Shown: positions 11,594 to 23,474 of the stretch, piece after piece | How positions within the stretch are numbered: the first letter of the stretch is position 1 | Layout of the letters: the number at the start of each line of letters is the position of its first letter | Source of the DNA: Ryuthela nishihirai | Taxonomy: Eukaryota; Arthropoda; Arachnida; Araneae; Heptathelidae | NCBI GenBank assembly: GCA_038380435.1 | Contig: JAWZYU010000005.1 | Location: forward strand, 39,144,001 to 39,208,000 | DNA: 64,000 bases | Direction: 5' to 3' | Translations under genes and position numbers: made by a program | Notes under the pieces: generated by a model | The model's database searches: none | What the model was told of the DNA's origin: nothing | What the model saw: only the letters and a program-made list of their open reading frames with translations

Positions 11594-12500
11594 ATGGATC
11601 AGACTCAAATTTATGCTCTTTTCTTATACGAGTTTAAACTGGTGCACAATGATGCAGAGGCAACTTGCAACATCAATGCAGCTTTTGGGGAAGGCATAGT
11701 GAACAGACAAAAATGTTGGTTTGAAAAATTTTGGTCAGGAGACATCAGCCATGGCAAGAGACATGGCAGGAAAATTAGGATTGCATTATTCAATAGTTTT
11801 CTGGCACCTGGAAGCCACTGGGAAAGTGAAAAAGTTGGATAAATGGGTTCCACATGGAATAAACGGACACTCATAAAGCATGTCGACTTGAAATGTGCAC
11901 TTCCCTTTACACACAAAACCAAAGGGATCTGTTTTTGCATACAGTTGTAATGTGTGATGAAAAATGGATCATATATGAAAATCATCAGTGTTCTGCTCAA
12001 TGGCTGGATGTCACAGAAGCACCCAAATGTCCAAGCCTAATCTTGACCTGAAAAAGGTTATGGTGACCGTTTGACAGTCTACAGCCAGTGTTTCAATTCT
12101 TCATTCCTAAAACTGGATGTAACATAAATGCAGAGAAATATTGTACAGATCTAAAAAAAATGTACACAAGTTATGCATAAAGCAAACAGCATTGGTCAAT
12201 AGACATAGTGTTCTATTGTTCCATGACAATCCTCGACATCACATCTCACAAATAAGTCTGGAAACTTCATCAGTTACAATTTGAGACTCTTGTTCACCCA
12301 GCGTATTCAACAGACCTATTGCCAACTGACTACCACTTTTTAGAGGGGAAAATTTTCAGCAATGAAACAACCATTAAAAACACCTTCAAAGAATTCATCG
12401 CTTCCAGGAACTTGGATTTTTTTTTTTTACCAATGGCATAAATGCCCTTGTTTTGTGGTGGCAGATATGTATTGAATCTGTTGGTGCATACTTTGATTAA
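11594..12500 (+). pseudogene. Mariner transposase remnant
   Basis: The N-terminus reads MDQTQIYALFLYEFKLVHN, then NAAFGEGIVNRQKCWFEKFW, then DISHGKRHGRK. This is the classic mariner start: helix-turn-helix, then WF.KF, then the GD.S motif. A broken frame continues through a YDE-like block near 11950 (VMCDEKWIIYENH), HDNPRHHISQ near 12240 and SDLLPTDYHF near 12320. It ends WQICIESVGAYFD at about 12500, the usual mariner C-terminus. Several frameshifts and stops make it inactive. Confidence 0.8.
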
Positions 12501-13049
12501 AAAGTTATAGCTGTTGAATGTAATATGGCTATGTACAAATCAACATGGCTGGATTCAGCATGGTATCATGGTATTTTAGTGTACATGATACAATGGACTT
12601 TGCGACAAAAAACAATTGGTTTCAAGTTATAGATTGAACATGAGATGAGACAAAAGCAGTGCCAATTGGCTCCTCTCTGTCTTGCCTCATAGCAGAAGCT
12701 TGACGTACCATGTTGAGATGGAGGCTTTGAAAAAGTCTGTAAGCCACTGTTGTATATCCATTATACAGATAATATTAAATTTTTTTGAATTATGACATGA
12801 GAGAATTAAATTAATAGATGCTTCAGTATTATTTTATCAACTATAAAATTTACTCATGAAAAAGAATGAATTTGTAAAATCTCATACCTTGATATATTGA
12901 GAGAAACCAAGTCAGATATACAAGATTGGTTTGCAGAAAACCAACTTATATTCTTAATATAATACAGGCCAATTCATCAAGCCCATAGAAATATAAGGTA
13001 ATAATAGCTTTAAACTCTTATTTTACCATGCCAATACATACACACAAAA

Positions 13050-15832
13050 TCCTCATGCAACCATGGACTAATGAAGTCCTACCAGACTGTATAATTTTGC
13101 TCTACACAACAATCTGTCCTGAGCTACAGCTGCTGCATTTGGCCACTGTAGGCCAATTCTAGCAAGGTCCTGCTTGACATTGTCTGCCAATCGCATACTG
13201 GCTCTCCCCCTTTTTCTGAAACCCTTAGACACACTGCTCCTAATCCTATTTCCCAATATGTAGCTATGAATACGAGGAAAATGGCCAAACCACTGTAGTC
13301 TCTCCATGAACAAAATGACGCTCAAAAGAGATTGCAGACTCCATCTTCTAATCTCACTATTACTTACAAAATCAAACCACCAAATGCCCAAGATACTGAG
13401 TAAGCATCGAGAATCAAACGCATCAAGTTTCCTGTTATCCTGCTTACAAAGGGTCCATGTTTCACTACCATACCTAATCTTAGAGAGAACCAAACCATAA
13501 TGCAGCCTAATTTTAGCTTTTAGCTGAACACCCCTATTTTTTCACAGTCTCCATAAATTCTTGAAAGTCCCAGCGGCAATCTCTATTCTTCTATTTATCT
13601 CATATTGCACATCACCAATATCTGTTATTCAAAGCAACTGAAGCACCATCTGTCTGACTAATTTTCATCACTTTAGTTTTTTTCTGTTTATCACTAAACC
13701 TACTCTATTACCAGTCTCATGAAAAGCCCTAATGAAACAATTTACCTCATCAACACCATTAGCCAATAGGGCTAAATCATCCACATAATCTAAATCAGAA
13801 ATTTTGAAATCTCTAGACCATTTAAGATCAAAATATTTCCCTTGCAAAGAATTTCGCTTAACATAATGAATTACCAAACTAAAAAGAAAAGGACACAAAA
13901 TGCATCCTTGTCCAACTCCACTAGCAATGCTAAACCACTTGCTACAAGCGTTACTCTCACACATGACTCAGTGTTATTATAGAGAGCTTTCATTATGTTA
14001 ACTAACTTGTCTGGTATGCCATACGATCTCATAATCAACCACAAATTATGGTGATCAACAGAGCCAAAAGCCTTTTTTGAACTCAACAAATGCTAGTAAT
14101 CAAAGGTTTCTGAAACTCTAAACATTTCTCAAGAATCTACCTGAGTGAAAACATCTGATCTACACATCCCCTACCATTTCTGTATCTATATTGCTCATCA
14201 CACATTTGCCTGTCAACCATATTCTTAATTCTTTTAAGCTCAATCATGCAAAGAACTTTACCTGGAAAAGAAAGTAGGCTGATACCCCGTATAGTTATCA
14301 CAAGAACTGAGATGCCTTTTTTAAAAATTCTATAAATAATTAATAATAATAGCTCTGGTAAAATCCTTAGGAACAATGCCTTTATCATAAAAAATATTCA
14401 AAATTTCAGGAATCCATGTGGTTACCGAAACATTCCCAGCTCTAAGCATATTAGTGGAGATTTCATTCACCCCAAGAGATTTATGCAATTTTAATTTAGA
14501 GATAGCCAAAGCAACTTCAGAATGTGATATAGGGCCATCATTAAAGCCAGTAATATACCTATCCTCATTACGAACAATAAGAGTAGAAATAATTACGTTG
14601 TTTAGAACATCTCTGAAATGCTCAGCCCACCTAGCCATGACAGAATCCTCACATTCAAACATCTTAGCATGCTTATCCCTCAATCCCTGTTACCTGTCTG
14701 TTTCTTCCCATACAAAACATTTAACAATCTGATACAACAGACTGCTGTTGTGCTGTCTAACTCCTTCCTCTGCTTTGTCAGCCAAGGTATCAAGCCAAAG
14801 ATTCTTATCAGTTGTTAACTGATTCTTTACAGGTTTATTAAGTTCGTTGTAATGCTGTCCATTAGGACTAGTAGGGTGTTGATCTTTATTACTCCTGCAC
14901 TTCCTTTGTTCAGAAATAAATTCCATATTCTTATCACTCAAATAATTTTGTTTCCTCTATTTCTTTTTAACAAAAGAGTACTGTTGGTCTGAAGAAAAGC
15001 CTGTTTAAACTGATGCCATTCTTTCTCAGCTTCAGCAGTAAGCAAATCATAATTTTCATAATGACTAATTAGCTTAGCATGGTATGCTTTGGCTATATCT
15101 GGATCTTTCAAAGTTTCAGTATTAAAAGTAATTCTCTTAACTTCAGCACAACATTTTTCAAGTTTCAGTTACAAGACACTTTTGACCAGATAATGGTCAG
15201 ACCCAATTTCAGCTCCCCTGTATGATCTGGTATTCCAACCCAACTGCCCATTTGCTGTTAATTAAAATACAATCTATCATATTCCTGTGCAACCTATCAG
15301 GTTAAACCCATGTCTATTTATAAATGTTCTGCTGTGTGTAGTATGTGTTCGTTATTCACAAACAGTTTAGTTTACTTACCTGTAGGAGACATTCCCCATT
15401 GTCATTGGAACTACCAATGCCAAAGGTACCTAACATCTGGCCCAAACATCAGAGTCAGTACCAAATTTAGCAATGAAGTCCCCTAGCACAAAAGGAATAT
15501 CTCCTTTCTTCACAGAATTCAAAATATCCTACAGGTGTCAGTAAATCTTACCCTTCTCATTCTCATCAGAGTCCTCTGTGAGGGCACAACAACAGATGAC
15601 ATTCAAGTCTTAATGCAGTCATGTCCTAGAAGAGCATCACTAGATTGTCTGCTAAGAAAGAAACATACACCTTGGAGATATTTTCCATCCTCCCTCTGTG
15701 AAAAGGGAAATTTAATATTTCCCCTTTACTGGTTACTGGTTTATATCACTGGCTTATACCCTATACCCGTTTAATATTTTCCCTTTACTGAAATCATGTT
15801 TAAGTATTTCACCTTTACCAGTCCATCTGGAA
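13050..15832 (-). mobile_element. RTE-like LINE, copy E, 5'-truncated and decayed
   Basis: Minus-strand fragments follow the same order as the copy at 22479-26066. An endonuclease end is at about 15830-15180. The linker plus RT runs through 14683-13668, with GISLLSFPGKVLCMI near 14270, GRGCVDQMFSLR and LDYVDDLALLANGV (YVDD at the catalytic site). The C-terminal GRASMRLADNVKQDL and LVGLH end lies at 13200-13068. The 3' end falls next to the right end of the mariner element at 13032. The frames are heavily interrupted and the start of the endonuclease is missing. Confidence 0.88.
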
Positions 15833-16027
15833 TTGCAATCAATTAAAAAATATATATGAAATGGCACAAGCTGAATATCAGGTTAGCCAAATTGAAACAC
15901 CTAAAAGAAGATAAAGTTCTTATTAAAGCAAGAATCCCACCCCCAAGTTCACAAATAACATACTCCCTCTACAAAATTAAATTTATACAACAGCTATACC
16001 ATATATACCAAAGTTTACAGAGATTAT
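15833..16027. other. Unassigned intronic sequence
   Basis: AT-rich sequence without a recognisable gene or repeat, between the decayed LINE and repeat X copy 2. Confidence 0.4.
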
Positions 16028-16446
16028 TTGGCACCTCTGAAAAACACTGCTGCCAACTAACAACCTGGCTATTACCAACAAAAGTTGTGCATGTTAAAGA
16101 ACATGCTGGATGGCCTTGATGGGTGGCGACCATCTGCCTCCCAATAGCTGTCACAGTGGGTTCTCTCCCACAATCTCCTCTAGATCCTTCGGGGTCCTTG
16201 TGACTTGCCATTTAGCACATTGTGTGTAAAAAAGTGCCACTGAGGCAAAACAACCCAACCCAACCATAAAAACACAGATTTTAACATCAATCATAATAGC
16301 ATGAGTGCCACTAACCAGCAAATATAGAATAGTGTTACTTCACTGTACTGAAGACACTTTATGCAATAGATTCTTCTAACTTCAGTGCCTTTGCTTGGGC
16401 AAAGATGAACTGTAAGTTCCATTTGAACTGCCATTGAATTATTGTC
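16028..16446 (-). repeat. Dispersed repeat X, copy 2, interrupted by a truncated SINE
   Basis: On the minus strand it reads NSMAVQMELTVHLCPSKGTE and then VRRIYCIKCLQYSEVTLFYI, matching 8374-8620. The downstream block continues at 16083-16028 after a SINE 1 fragment (16085-16264). Preservation of the same reading in two distant copies is notable, but three copies are too few to show selection. Confidence 0.6.
16085..16264 (+). mobile_element. SINE family 1, 5'-truncated
   Basis: It matches only the 3' half of the family, from GTGCATGTTAAAGAACATGC to the AAAACAACCCAACCC end. The tRNA head is missing, as expected for an incomplete reverse transcript. It lies inside repeat X copy 2. Confidence 0.85.
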
Positions 16447-17560
16447 ATTACAGCAGCTAATGGAAAATAATTGTAGTTGGAATCCCATATTGTCATTTTT
16501 GTTCTAGAAAATTTTAAAGTAACAGCGAAATTGTAGGAATTAAATGTTTTAACACTCACCACAGTGATATGAAATTCTTTTGAAAACACTCTTTCCTATT
16601 AGTATTCAAAAAGCCTTGACCTAAAGTTTAGAAATTCTTTTTCTTTTAACTTTTTCACCCTAGTTCCCATCATATCAGTTTTACTTAAAATGAGGAGAAG
16701 ACTTAATTCATACACTAGAAAACATATTTTCAATGATTAAAAGATAAAGTTCACTAAGCTGTAACTTTTTATGTGTTATGTGGATCTTCTACACTATTGT
16801 GTTAACACTGACACCAGTGAATGCTATAAGTGGAATAGGTACAATTAAGTCAGTGCTGATTTTATACTTATATATTTATTTTGTAGGAAATGGCAACATA
16901 GCTAGTAAGCTAGTCACACAAAGATTTGACAGTAATTCATGGTGATGTTGCAGTGGTTGTGCAGGATATCAGAAAGAGATACAGAGAGTTTGACAACGGG
17001 CAATTAAATAATACAAAAACCCTCAGAAGTCCAATTACATCCAAAACACATCTGAACACTGTGACTATTGAAGATCTGGTTTTAGAAAACTGTAGATAGT
17101 TGCTAAAATAAATTGCCTCTGAATTAAACATTTCATAAGTAACATAAAATGATGCACAATTAATTAGGATACCATAAAGTTTGTGCTCGTGGTGAACCGA
17201 TTTGACCAATGATTACAAAAAATGGCACTTCATAGTTTGTCTCTCACACCTTCTACAGCACATGGTAAAAGGAAACAAATTTGTGGAATGCATAGTGACA
17301 GGTAATGGGTCCATCACCTTATTCCTGAAACAAAGCATGCAATGATGAAACAGAGACAAAATGTTTTGCTGAAATGAAAAAATTTTGAAGTGTTTATATT
17401 GGACAGAACAATCATAGAATTGGTGTTTTGGGACAGAGGAGGAGCGATTTTCCTTGAGTTCATGAGATATGGAATGGTAGTTAATGCTAATGTTTACTTG
17501 TAAAGAATACAAAAAGTCATTTAAAAAATAACATAATCAAAACACTAGTATCTCTTAAAA
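16447..17560. other. Intronic sequence, nothing recognised
   Basis: No gene or repeat that I can support. Short open frames here have no recognisable motifs. Confidence 0.4.
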
Positions 17561-17565
17561 ACTTT

Positions 17566-17693
17566 TGAAAAAAATTATCGCTGACATGGCAGGAATCGAA
17601 CCCACAACTGTAGAGTGCTCAGGCATGTATCAGGAGAGTTACTAGTGCGATTCCTGCTGCGTTAGCGATAATTTTCTTTCAGAAGTCTTTACT
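17566..17693. repeat. Compact tRNA-like foldback
   Basis: The left arm AAAATTATCGCTGACATGGC-AGGAATCG and the right arm CGATTCCTGCTGCGTTAGCGATAATTTT are imperfect reverse complements. The left arm contains the minus-strand tRNA-like features GGTTCGAT/GGCATGTATCAGG (anticodon-arm and B-box type). The short loop suggests a deleted version of the larger elements at 26218, 30480, 41397 and 42936. Confidence 0.6.
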
Positions 17694-18377
17694 AATTGTT
17701 TAAGTCTATTTCTACAGGTAATCTGTGTATTCACTATGGATGGACTCATATTTCTTTCTCATAGTGTTGTTTTAGCACAACAATGCACATTACTCAATGA
17801 GCATCAAACTCAAGAACTGTTGCAGTCATTTGGTTACAAGTCATTTGGAACACTTGAAAAGTTCTCGAATACTCACTGTAGTCTGGTCCTTGCTCCCTGA
17901 TAAAATTTTTTTCAGGGCACTGAAGAACATCTGAGAGGTTAACGATATCAATGAAATACTGAGATGGAAAATGGAATTAATTTATGGTTCAATTGACAGC
18001 AGACCAAGTTTTGCACAAAATTAACTCATAAACTGTTATCATGCTCAGATAAGTGACTCAACAGATATGGTACTTATGTAGAGAAATAGAGCTCAAAATG
18101 TAAACTACTTAAAAAATATTGCATATTATAGGGAATTTACTTTTTGTTCATCCAATATTACTATTCATTGTGCACTAGATTATTTTAGTGTTGTTTCCCT
18201 GTAGCTAAGTATTTCATTGTTGGATGCAGCTGAAAGTCAAATACCAAAATGCAGCTGAACCTTCATACCAAACACACATTAAAGTGACTTCCACTTAAAT
18301 CCAACATCTACAAAATATCATCATTTCATTTAGTTTTTTAGGACTAGATAAATATTACTCTACCACATATTCTTTAT

Positions 18378-18562
18378 AAAAATCCCCTCAAGCAACTGCT
18401 TACCACAGAGATCTGACAGGAGCCTTTCAGTTTATACAACATAGTAGAAGGTCTGTGAGGATGGTGGGACCTCAACAGAAAAACAGCACAAACGTCCATG
18501 CCTTACCCGGAGCTCAAACTCAGAACCCTTAATCAGTAGTCAAGAACACTGATCACTTGGCA
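18378..18562 (-). mobile_element. SINE family 2, copy 2
   Basis: It has the 3' end TTGCTTGAGGGGATT read on the minus strand, the shared body around CCCACCATCCTCACAGACC, and a degraded tRNA head (GAGTTTGAGCTCCGG). It is more diverged than the 32 kb copy. Confidence 0.75.
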
Positions 18563-19029
18563 GGAGAAAAATTAAAAGTGTAGTTTTCAACTAACATCAG
18601 CCCAAGTGCAAAATATCAAGAGAAAAAATACATCCCCTCCCCTTCATTAAAAATTTCACCTACTCAATAAAACATACTTTAAAACCCTTCCAATATGCTG
18701 TCCCTATAAAAATGTCTCAGACCATCAATTTAGTGCAAAATGACTGCAACATAAATAATTCATAAAATTTTGGCAGAGTTGTAGAGAAATCTCAATAATA
18801 TTAAATTATTTATTTATTTACTTATACTGACATAATTTCTCTACTATCAGTTTAGCAATGATTCTGTAAGGTTATCAGCTCCCCAAGCTGAACCCAGCAT
18901 GGTACTGATATTATGTTAATGGCATGTCACTCCACATACAGGCTACAAAAACCATGATCATCCTTGCCCAAAGAAGCACCAACTAGTAGGATGCAAAACT
19001 ATGTCTGTAACAAAATACTTACATGAAAA
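18563..19029. other. Intronic sequence, nothing recognised
   Basis: AT-rich and without recognisable features, apart from short homopolymer runs. Confidence 0.4.
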
Positions 19030-19200
19030 TTTTGAGTGTGAAATGAATGTGATTCGAATCCATGTCGCCCAGGAACATGCCAGGTTTGCTCACCTACAAG
19101 TGGCAAGTAACTGGGAGAAGTTGTTTGAATCCCACTCACAGCAAAATTAAATTTTTTCAGCTATTTCATGAGCCCCATGTCTACAGGACATATCTTGTAA
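19030..19200. repeat. Compact tRNA-like foldback
   Basis: A minus-strand tRNA-like half (GGATTCGAATCAC, GGCATGTTCCTGGG) is followed directly by a plus-strand half (GTTTGAATCCCACTCACAGC, then AAAATTAAATTTTTTCAGCT and CATGAGCCCCATGTCTACAG). The right-hand tail is shared with the elements near 30.8, 31.1 and 40.0 kb. The middle of the element seems deleted. Confidence 0.6.
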
Positions 19201-19392
19201 TACTTCACTACTAAGTTGCTAACTTTTTAAAATTTCAATCTTTTGTTTTATGACACATTTCTCTACATTAAATACAACATTCTCCAAAATTGTTTGCAAC
19301 ATTTAGAATATTAAAATGCAAACAAGGTTTGCAGTTAAATTGGTAGTAGTCATTCTGTATAAGTTTAGTCTTTAAAAAACATTCAAGTCAAT

Positions 19393-20760
19393 CCTAAATG
19401 GTTGTTGGCTAAACTCGAAGTTGGAAAAATTCGAAGCAACTTTGTAAAATCTAGGTGAGTTGTGAAAATTTGTAATTTTTTTTTGTAAAATAAAGGGGAG
19501 TTGTTAAAATCATGGAAGCTAGGCAAATCTAGCGCAGTTTGGAAAATGGAGAGAAGGCAAAATCTGGAGCAATATGGAAAATGGAGAGAGAGCAAAATCT
19601 AGAGCAGTTGGCAAAATTTGAAGCCACTTAGTAAAATACAGGTGAGTTGGCAAAATCTTGGGGAGTTGGCAAAATTCAGATGTCATATAAAAATTGGGAT
19701 TTTCTGTAAAAATTCTAGGAGAGCAATTCTAGGCGAATTCTAGGAGAATTCTGGCAAATTCTAGGAGAGTTGGCAAAATATAGGGCCAGTTGGCAAAATT
19801 CGGAGTGACTTGGCAAAATCCTGGGGATTTGGGAAAATTCGGAGCTACTTGACAAAATCTCAGGGAGTTGACAAAATTTGGAGTGACTTGGTGAAATTCA
19901 GGTGAGTTGTAACAATTAGGATTTTTTTTCTTTAAAATCATGGCGAGTTGACAAAATTTGGAGTGACTTGGCAAAATTGTGGAGAGTTGGCAAAATTCAG
20001 GTGAGATGTAAAAATTGCAACCTTTTTTCTGTAAAATTATGGCGTGTTGGCAAAATCGAGGCAACTTCGCAATATCTAGGAGAGTTGGAAAATCTTGGGG
20101 AAGTCAGCAAAATTCAGAGTGACTTTGTAAAAATCAAGTGAGATTTAAAAATTGGCGATTTTTTTCTGTAAAATTGTGGCTAGTTGGCAAAATTCGAATC
20201 CACTTAGTAAAATATGGGTGAGTTGTGAAAACTAGGATTGTTTTTGTGAAATAAGGAGAGTTGGCAAAATCGAGAAAATTGGCAAAATTTCAGGGGGTTT
20301 GAAAAATTTGAAGCGACATGGCAAATTCAGGAGAGATGTAAAAATTGGGATTGTTTTGCAAAATTAAGGAGAGGGTGTAAAATCGAGGCAACTTGGCAAA
20401 ATCTAGGGAAGATGGTAAAACTGGATACCACTTGGTAAAGTACAGGTGAGTTGTAAAAATTTGGATTGGTTTTGTGAAATTAAGGAGTGTTGGATATATT
20501 GAGGAAATTTAAATTGTAGGACAGTTGGCAAAATTCTAATCCACTTGAAAAATACGGGCAAGTTGTGATAATTGGGATTGGGTTTGTGAAATTAAGAAAA
20601 GTTGTCAAAATCCAGAAAACTTGACAAAATCTTGGGGAGTTTGAAAAATTTCAAGTGACTTGGCAAATTTAGGAGATATGTAAAGATTAGGATTGCATTT
20701 GTGAAATTAAGGAGAGTTAGACAAATCAAGGGGAGTTGGGAAAATCCACATTGATTGCCA
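19393..20760. repeat. Degenerate minisatellite, first array
   Basis: About 1.4 kb is built from loosely periodic units of roughly 20-30 bases. Variants are GAGTTGGCAAAATCTAGG, GTGACTTGGCAAAATC and AGTTGTAAAAATTGGGATTT. A longer order of four to five unit types recurs every 120-180 bases or so, suggesting a higher-order unit. The apparent reading frames across it simply translate the repeat. A related array is at 42075-42935. Confidence 0.85.
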
Positions 20761-20984
20761 TGGGTTATTTATGTGAAATTATGGCTAGTGGCAATGAAGT
20801 CAAATGGCAAAATGCTGGAGAGTTGTGAACATTGCCTCACCCCCCACCCCTCCATGGAGCTAAAATCTAGGTGTAAAAATCTGATAGAGACATTATTTTC
20901 TCAGTTGACAAAATTTGATTTTCAAGTTGGAAAATTTTTGATTTCTCCCCCCCCCCTCCCCAACCATACTCCTTCACTATGCCC

Positions 20985-21160
20985 CTGCCCATTGGCAACG
21001 ACCTTGAGAGAATTGTGGACAGCTCTGGAGGATGCATGGGTCGTCATACCTGTAGAACATTTACGCAAGCTTGTGGAGTCTTTGCCTCATCTTGTGACGG
21101 CCATTATCAAGGCCAGAGGGGGTCCACACATTACTAGGTTGCTATCGCTAATTCAATGAC
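20985..21160 (+). pseudogene. C-terminal scrap of a Tc1-like transposase
   Basis: A plus-strand reading gives ELWTALEDAWVVIPVEHLRK, then LVESLPHLVTAIIKARGGPH. This is the usual Tc1 ending (W..IP...L..LV.S...R...VI.A.GG). It directly follows the minisatellite and nothing else of the element is visible. Confidence 0.65.
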
Positions 21161-22478
21161 ACTTCAGTGAAACTCATTTTGAGCACTCATTTTGAAACTG
21201 AATTCAACTAATATAGTTTGTGATCTTCTAGCTGCTGCCATTTAACAAATTTTCTTGGTTTTATGTCAAATATTAACCTTTGCAGAGGCATATGTATAAT
21301 ATAGTTTCCATCAAAAAGATCTAGCAGAGCTCACTTTTTACTAGTGTGGACTGCTGACATCATCTATACATTACCATATATGAACTGCATCTTTTCTTCT
21401 CTGGTTCACGAACATATTTCATATGTCACTGTATCTGAACAATATCATCTCTAAGTGGTAATACCGTTACTTACCTCAATAAATGTTCTATGGAAAAAAT
21501 TTCACCTACCAGCTACCATCTGCAATATGGTATGTTTAATAAAATAGTCTAACTGTACACTTAATACTATATTACATAGAACATTAGAGTTGCTGTCAAT
21601 AACAGGGATGTGCTTTTAACCCTTACTGTGGTCGCAGCCCAACGAATCACTTTCATCTTTCCCATTCTAGTGGTTAGAGAGCGAAGTTTCACTCCCATAG
21701 TAAAAGGTTGTGAAAAAACAAATTTTTTTTTCAAACTGAAATCTGAAAATTTTTCAACTATTTCTAATTAAATATCAAAAACAGCATTTAAATCTATGAT
21801 ATAAATTTTTTACCTATTTATTCTGCTTGAAAAATTTATGATATAGTTTAAAAATAAATATATTTGGGTTGGATGCACATGGTTAGTCATCATAAACAGC
21901 ATCAAGTAGCACTGATTCATTTCATGCCTTTATTCTGCAATTCCATACTTAGATTATCTATCGTTGTGTTTCCCGTTCTTTTTTGCAATTTACAGCTCTA
22001 CTATGTTGTAATGCTTTCTAAACTTTTAACGTAAAGATCAATATTTTAACAGGCTTTTGATTTTAAAGACTTTATTTTAATGCTTCTAAAGTAATTTTTA
22101 ATTCGCTCTGAAATGGATATTACAATTATAAACAATAATTAATTAGAAATGATCAAAAGTGAAACTGCTAGAGATCTATGATGGCGGCAATGAGAACAAG
22201 CATTTGGTTTACTCAGAGTGTGATTTTTAAATGGTAGGACTTTATCAGTATTTTTAATTACATTTAAAGCATATACACAAGTTAAGGTCAGAAAATTGTG
22301 ATTTTTAACCAAAATTTCTGCTGGAATTTTAGAATTAAACTTTTCCATAGCAATTATGCATCTTCATAATAAAGCAACTCGTTCTCAAATTCAGTGCAGC
22401 ATCAATTAAACTTTAAATGCTTTGAAAAAATTTTTTAAATTTTTTTTCATAGTTCTTTATCACTTTTCTGATATACTT
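21161..22478. other. Intronic sequence, nothing recognised
   Basis: About 1.3 kb without a gene or clear repeat. Small open frames have no motifs. Confidence 0.45.
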
Positions 22479-22561
22479 CATCATCATCATCATCCTCAAG
22501 CAGCCATGGGCTACGGAGGTCCAACCAGACCGTGCAATTTAGTTCTCCAAGCAAGTCTATC

Positions 22562-23458
22562 CTAAGCTACATCTACTGCATCTGGCCACTGCACACCAAT
22601 TCTAACAAGGTCCTGTTTGACATTGTCTGCCCACCGCATCCTAGGTCTCCCCTTCTTTCTGAGGCTTTTAGGCACACTGTTCATAACCCTATTCGCCAAT
22701 CTATAATTATTCATACGGGCAACATGGCCAAACCAACGGAGTCTCTCTCTGCACAATATGCTGCTTAAAGGAGGTTGCAAACTCCTTTGTCTAATCTCAT
22801 CATTAGTTACAAAGTTGAACCACCTAATGCCCAAGATACTGCGTAAGCATCTGGAATCAAAAGCATCTAGTTTCCTGTTATCTTGTTTACAAAGTGTCCA
22901 GGTTTTACAACCATAACTAACCCTAGAAAGAACCAAACTATTATACAGTCTAATTTTAGTATTTAGGTGTATACGCCTATTTCTCCACACTCTCCATAGG
23001 TTCTTAAAAGTCCCGGCAGCAATCCCTATGCGTCTGTTAATCTCATGCCGCACATCACCATTATCTGTTACATAGCTCCCAAGATAATTAAACTGTGACA
23101 CCTGCTCAAGACTGCAACCATTCAGATTAACTGAATCACAGCCTGCCTGACCAATTTTCATCACTTTAGTTTTCTCTCTGTTTATAACCAAACCTACTCT
23201 ACTACCAGTCTCATCAACAGCTCGAATGAAAGAGTTCATCTCATCAACATCATTTGCCAAAAGGGCTAAATCATCAGCATAATCTAAATCAGAAATTTTC
23301 GCATCTCCAGCCCATTTAAGGCCAATATTTTTCCCTTGAAGTGAATTTCGCATAACATAATCAATAACCAAGCTAAAGAGAAAAGGAGACAAAATGCACC
23401 CTTGTCGAACACCAGAAGTAATGCTAAACCAATTGCTACAAGCCTTACCAACTCTCAC
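22562..23458 (-). pseudogene. LINE copy A: rest of reverse transcriptase and C-terminal domain (298 aa)
   Basis: It continues the RT in a shifted frame: SGVRQGCILSPFLFSLVIDY, then LDYADDLALLANDV with an intact YADD catalytic motif, then VGLVINREKTKVMK. The C-terminal part has RCLRSILGIRWFNFV, ERLRWFGHVARM and GRPRMRWADNVKQDL, a feature of this LINE group. It stops at DAVDVA because a CAG of the other copies (AQDRLAWRTKLN in copy C) is TAG here, which removes about the last 15 residues. Confidence 0.88.
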
Positions 23459-23474
23459 ACACGACTCAGTGTTA

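Larger units (their letters stand above)
10157..13032 (+). mobile_element. Mariner-like element with about 500 bp inverted arms
   Basis: The left arm (10157 to about 10700) and the right arm (about 12540 to 13032) are reverse complements of each other at moderate divergence. Shared landmarks include GGCATGGTA at both outer ends, the AAGTTGG near 10240/12930, the CTTCAGTATTATTTTATCAA block, and the GGCAAGACAGAGAGGAGCC-type block near the inner ends. Between the arms are a mariner transposase remnant (11594-12500) and a SINE (11057-11441). Mariner TIRs are normally a few tens of bases, so the long arms are unusual. TA-like borders are present at both ends but not clean. Confidence 0.75.

Noticed and set aside
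19729..20064. Open frame with repeated FCQ.SPNF units
   Set aside because: It is the translation of the minisatellite. The periodicity comes from the DNA repeat.
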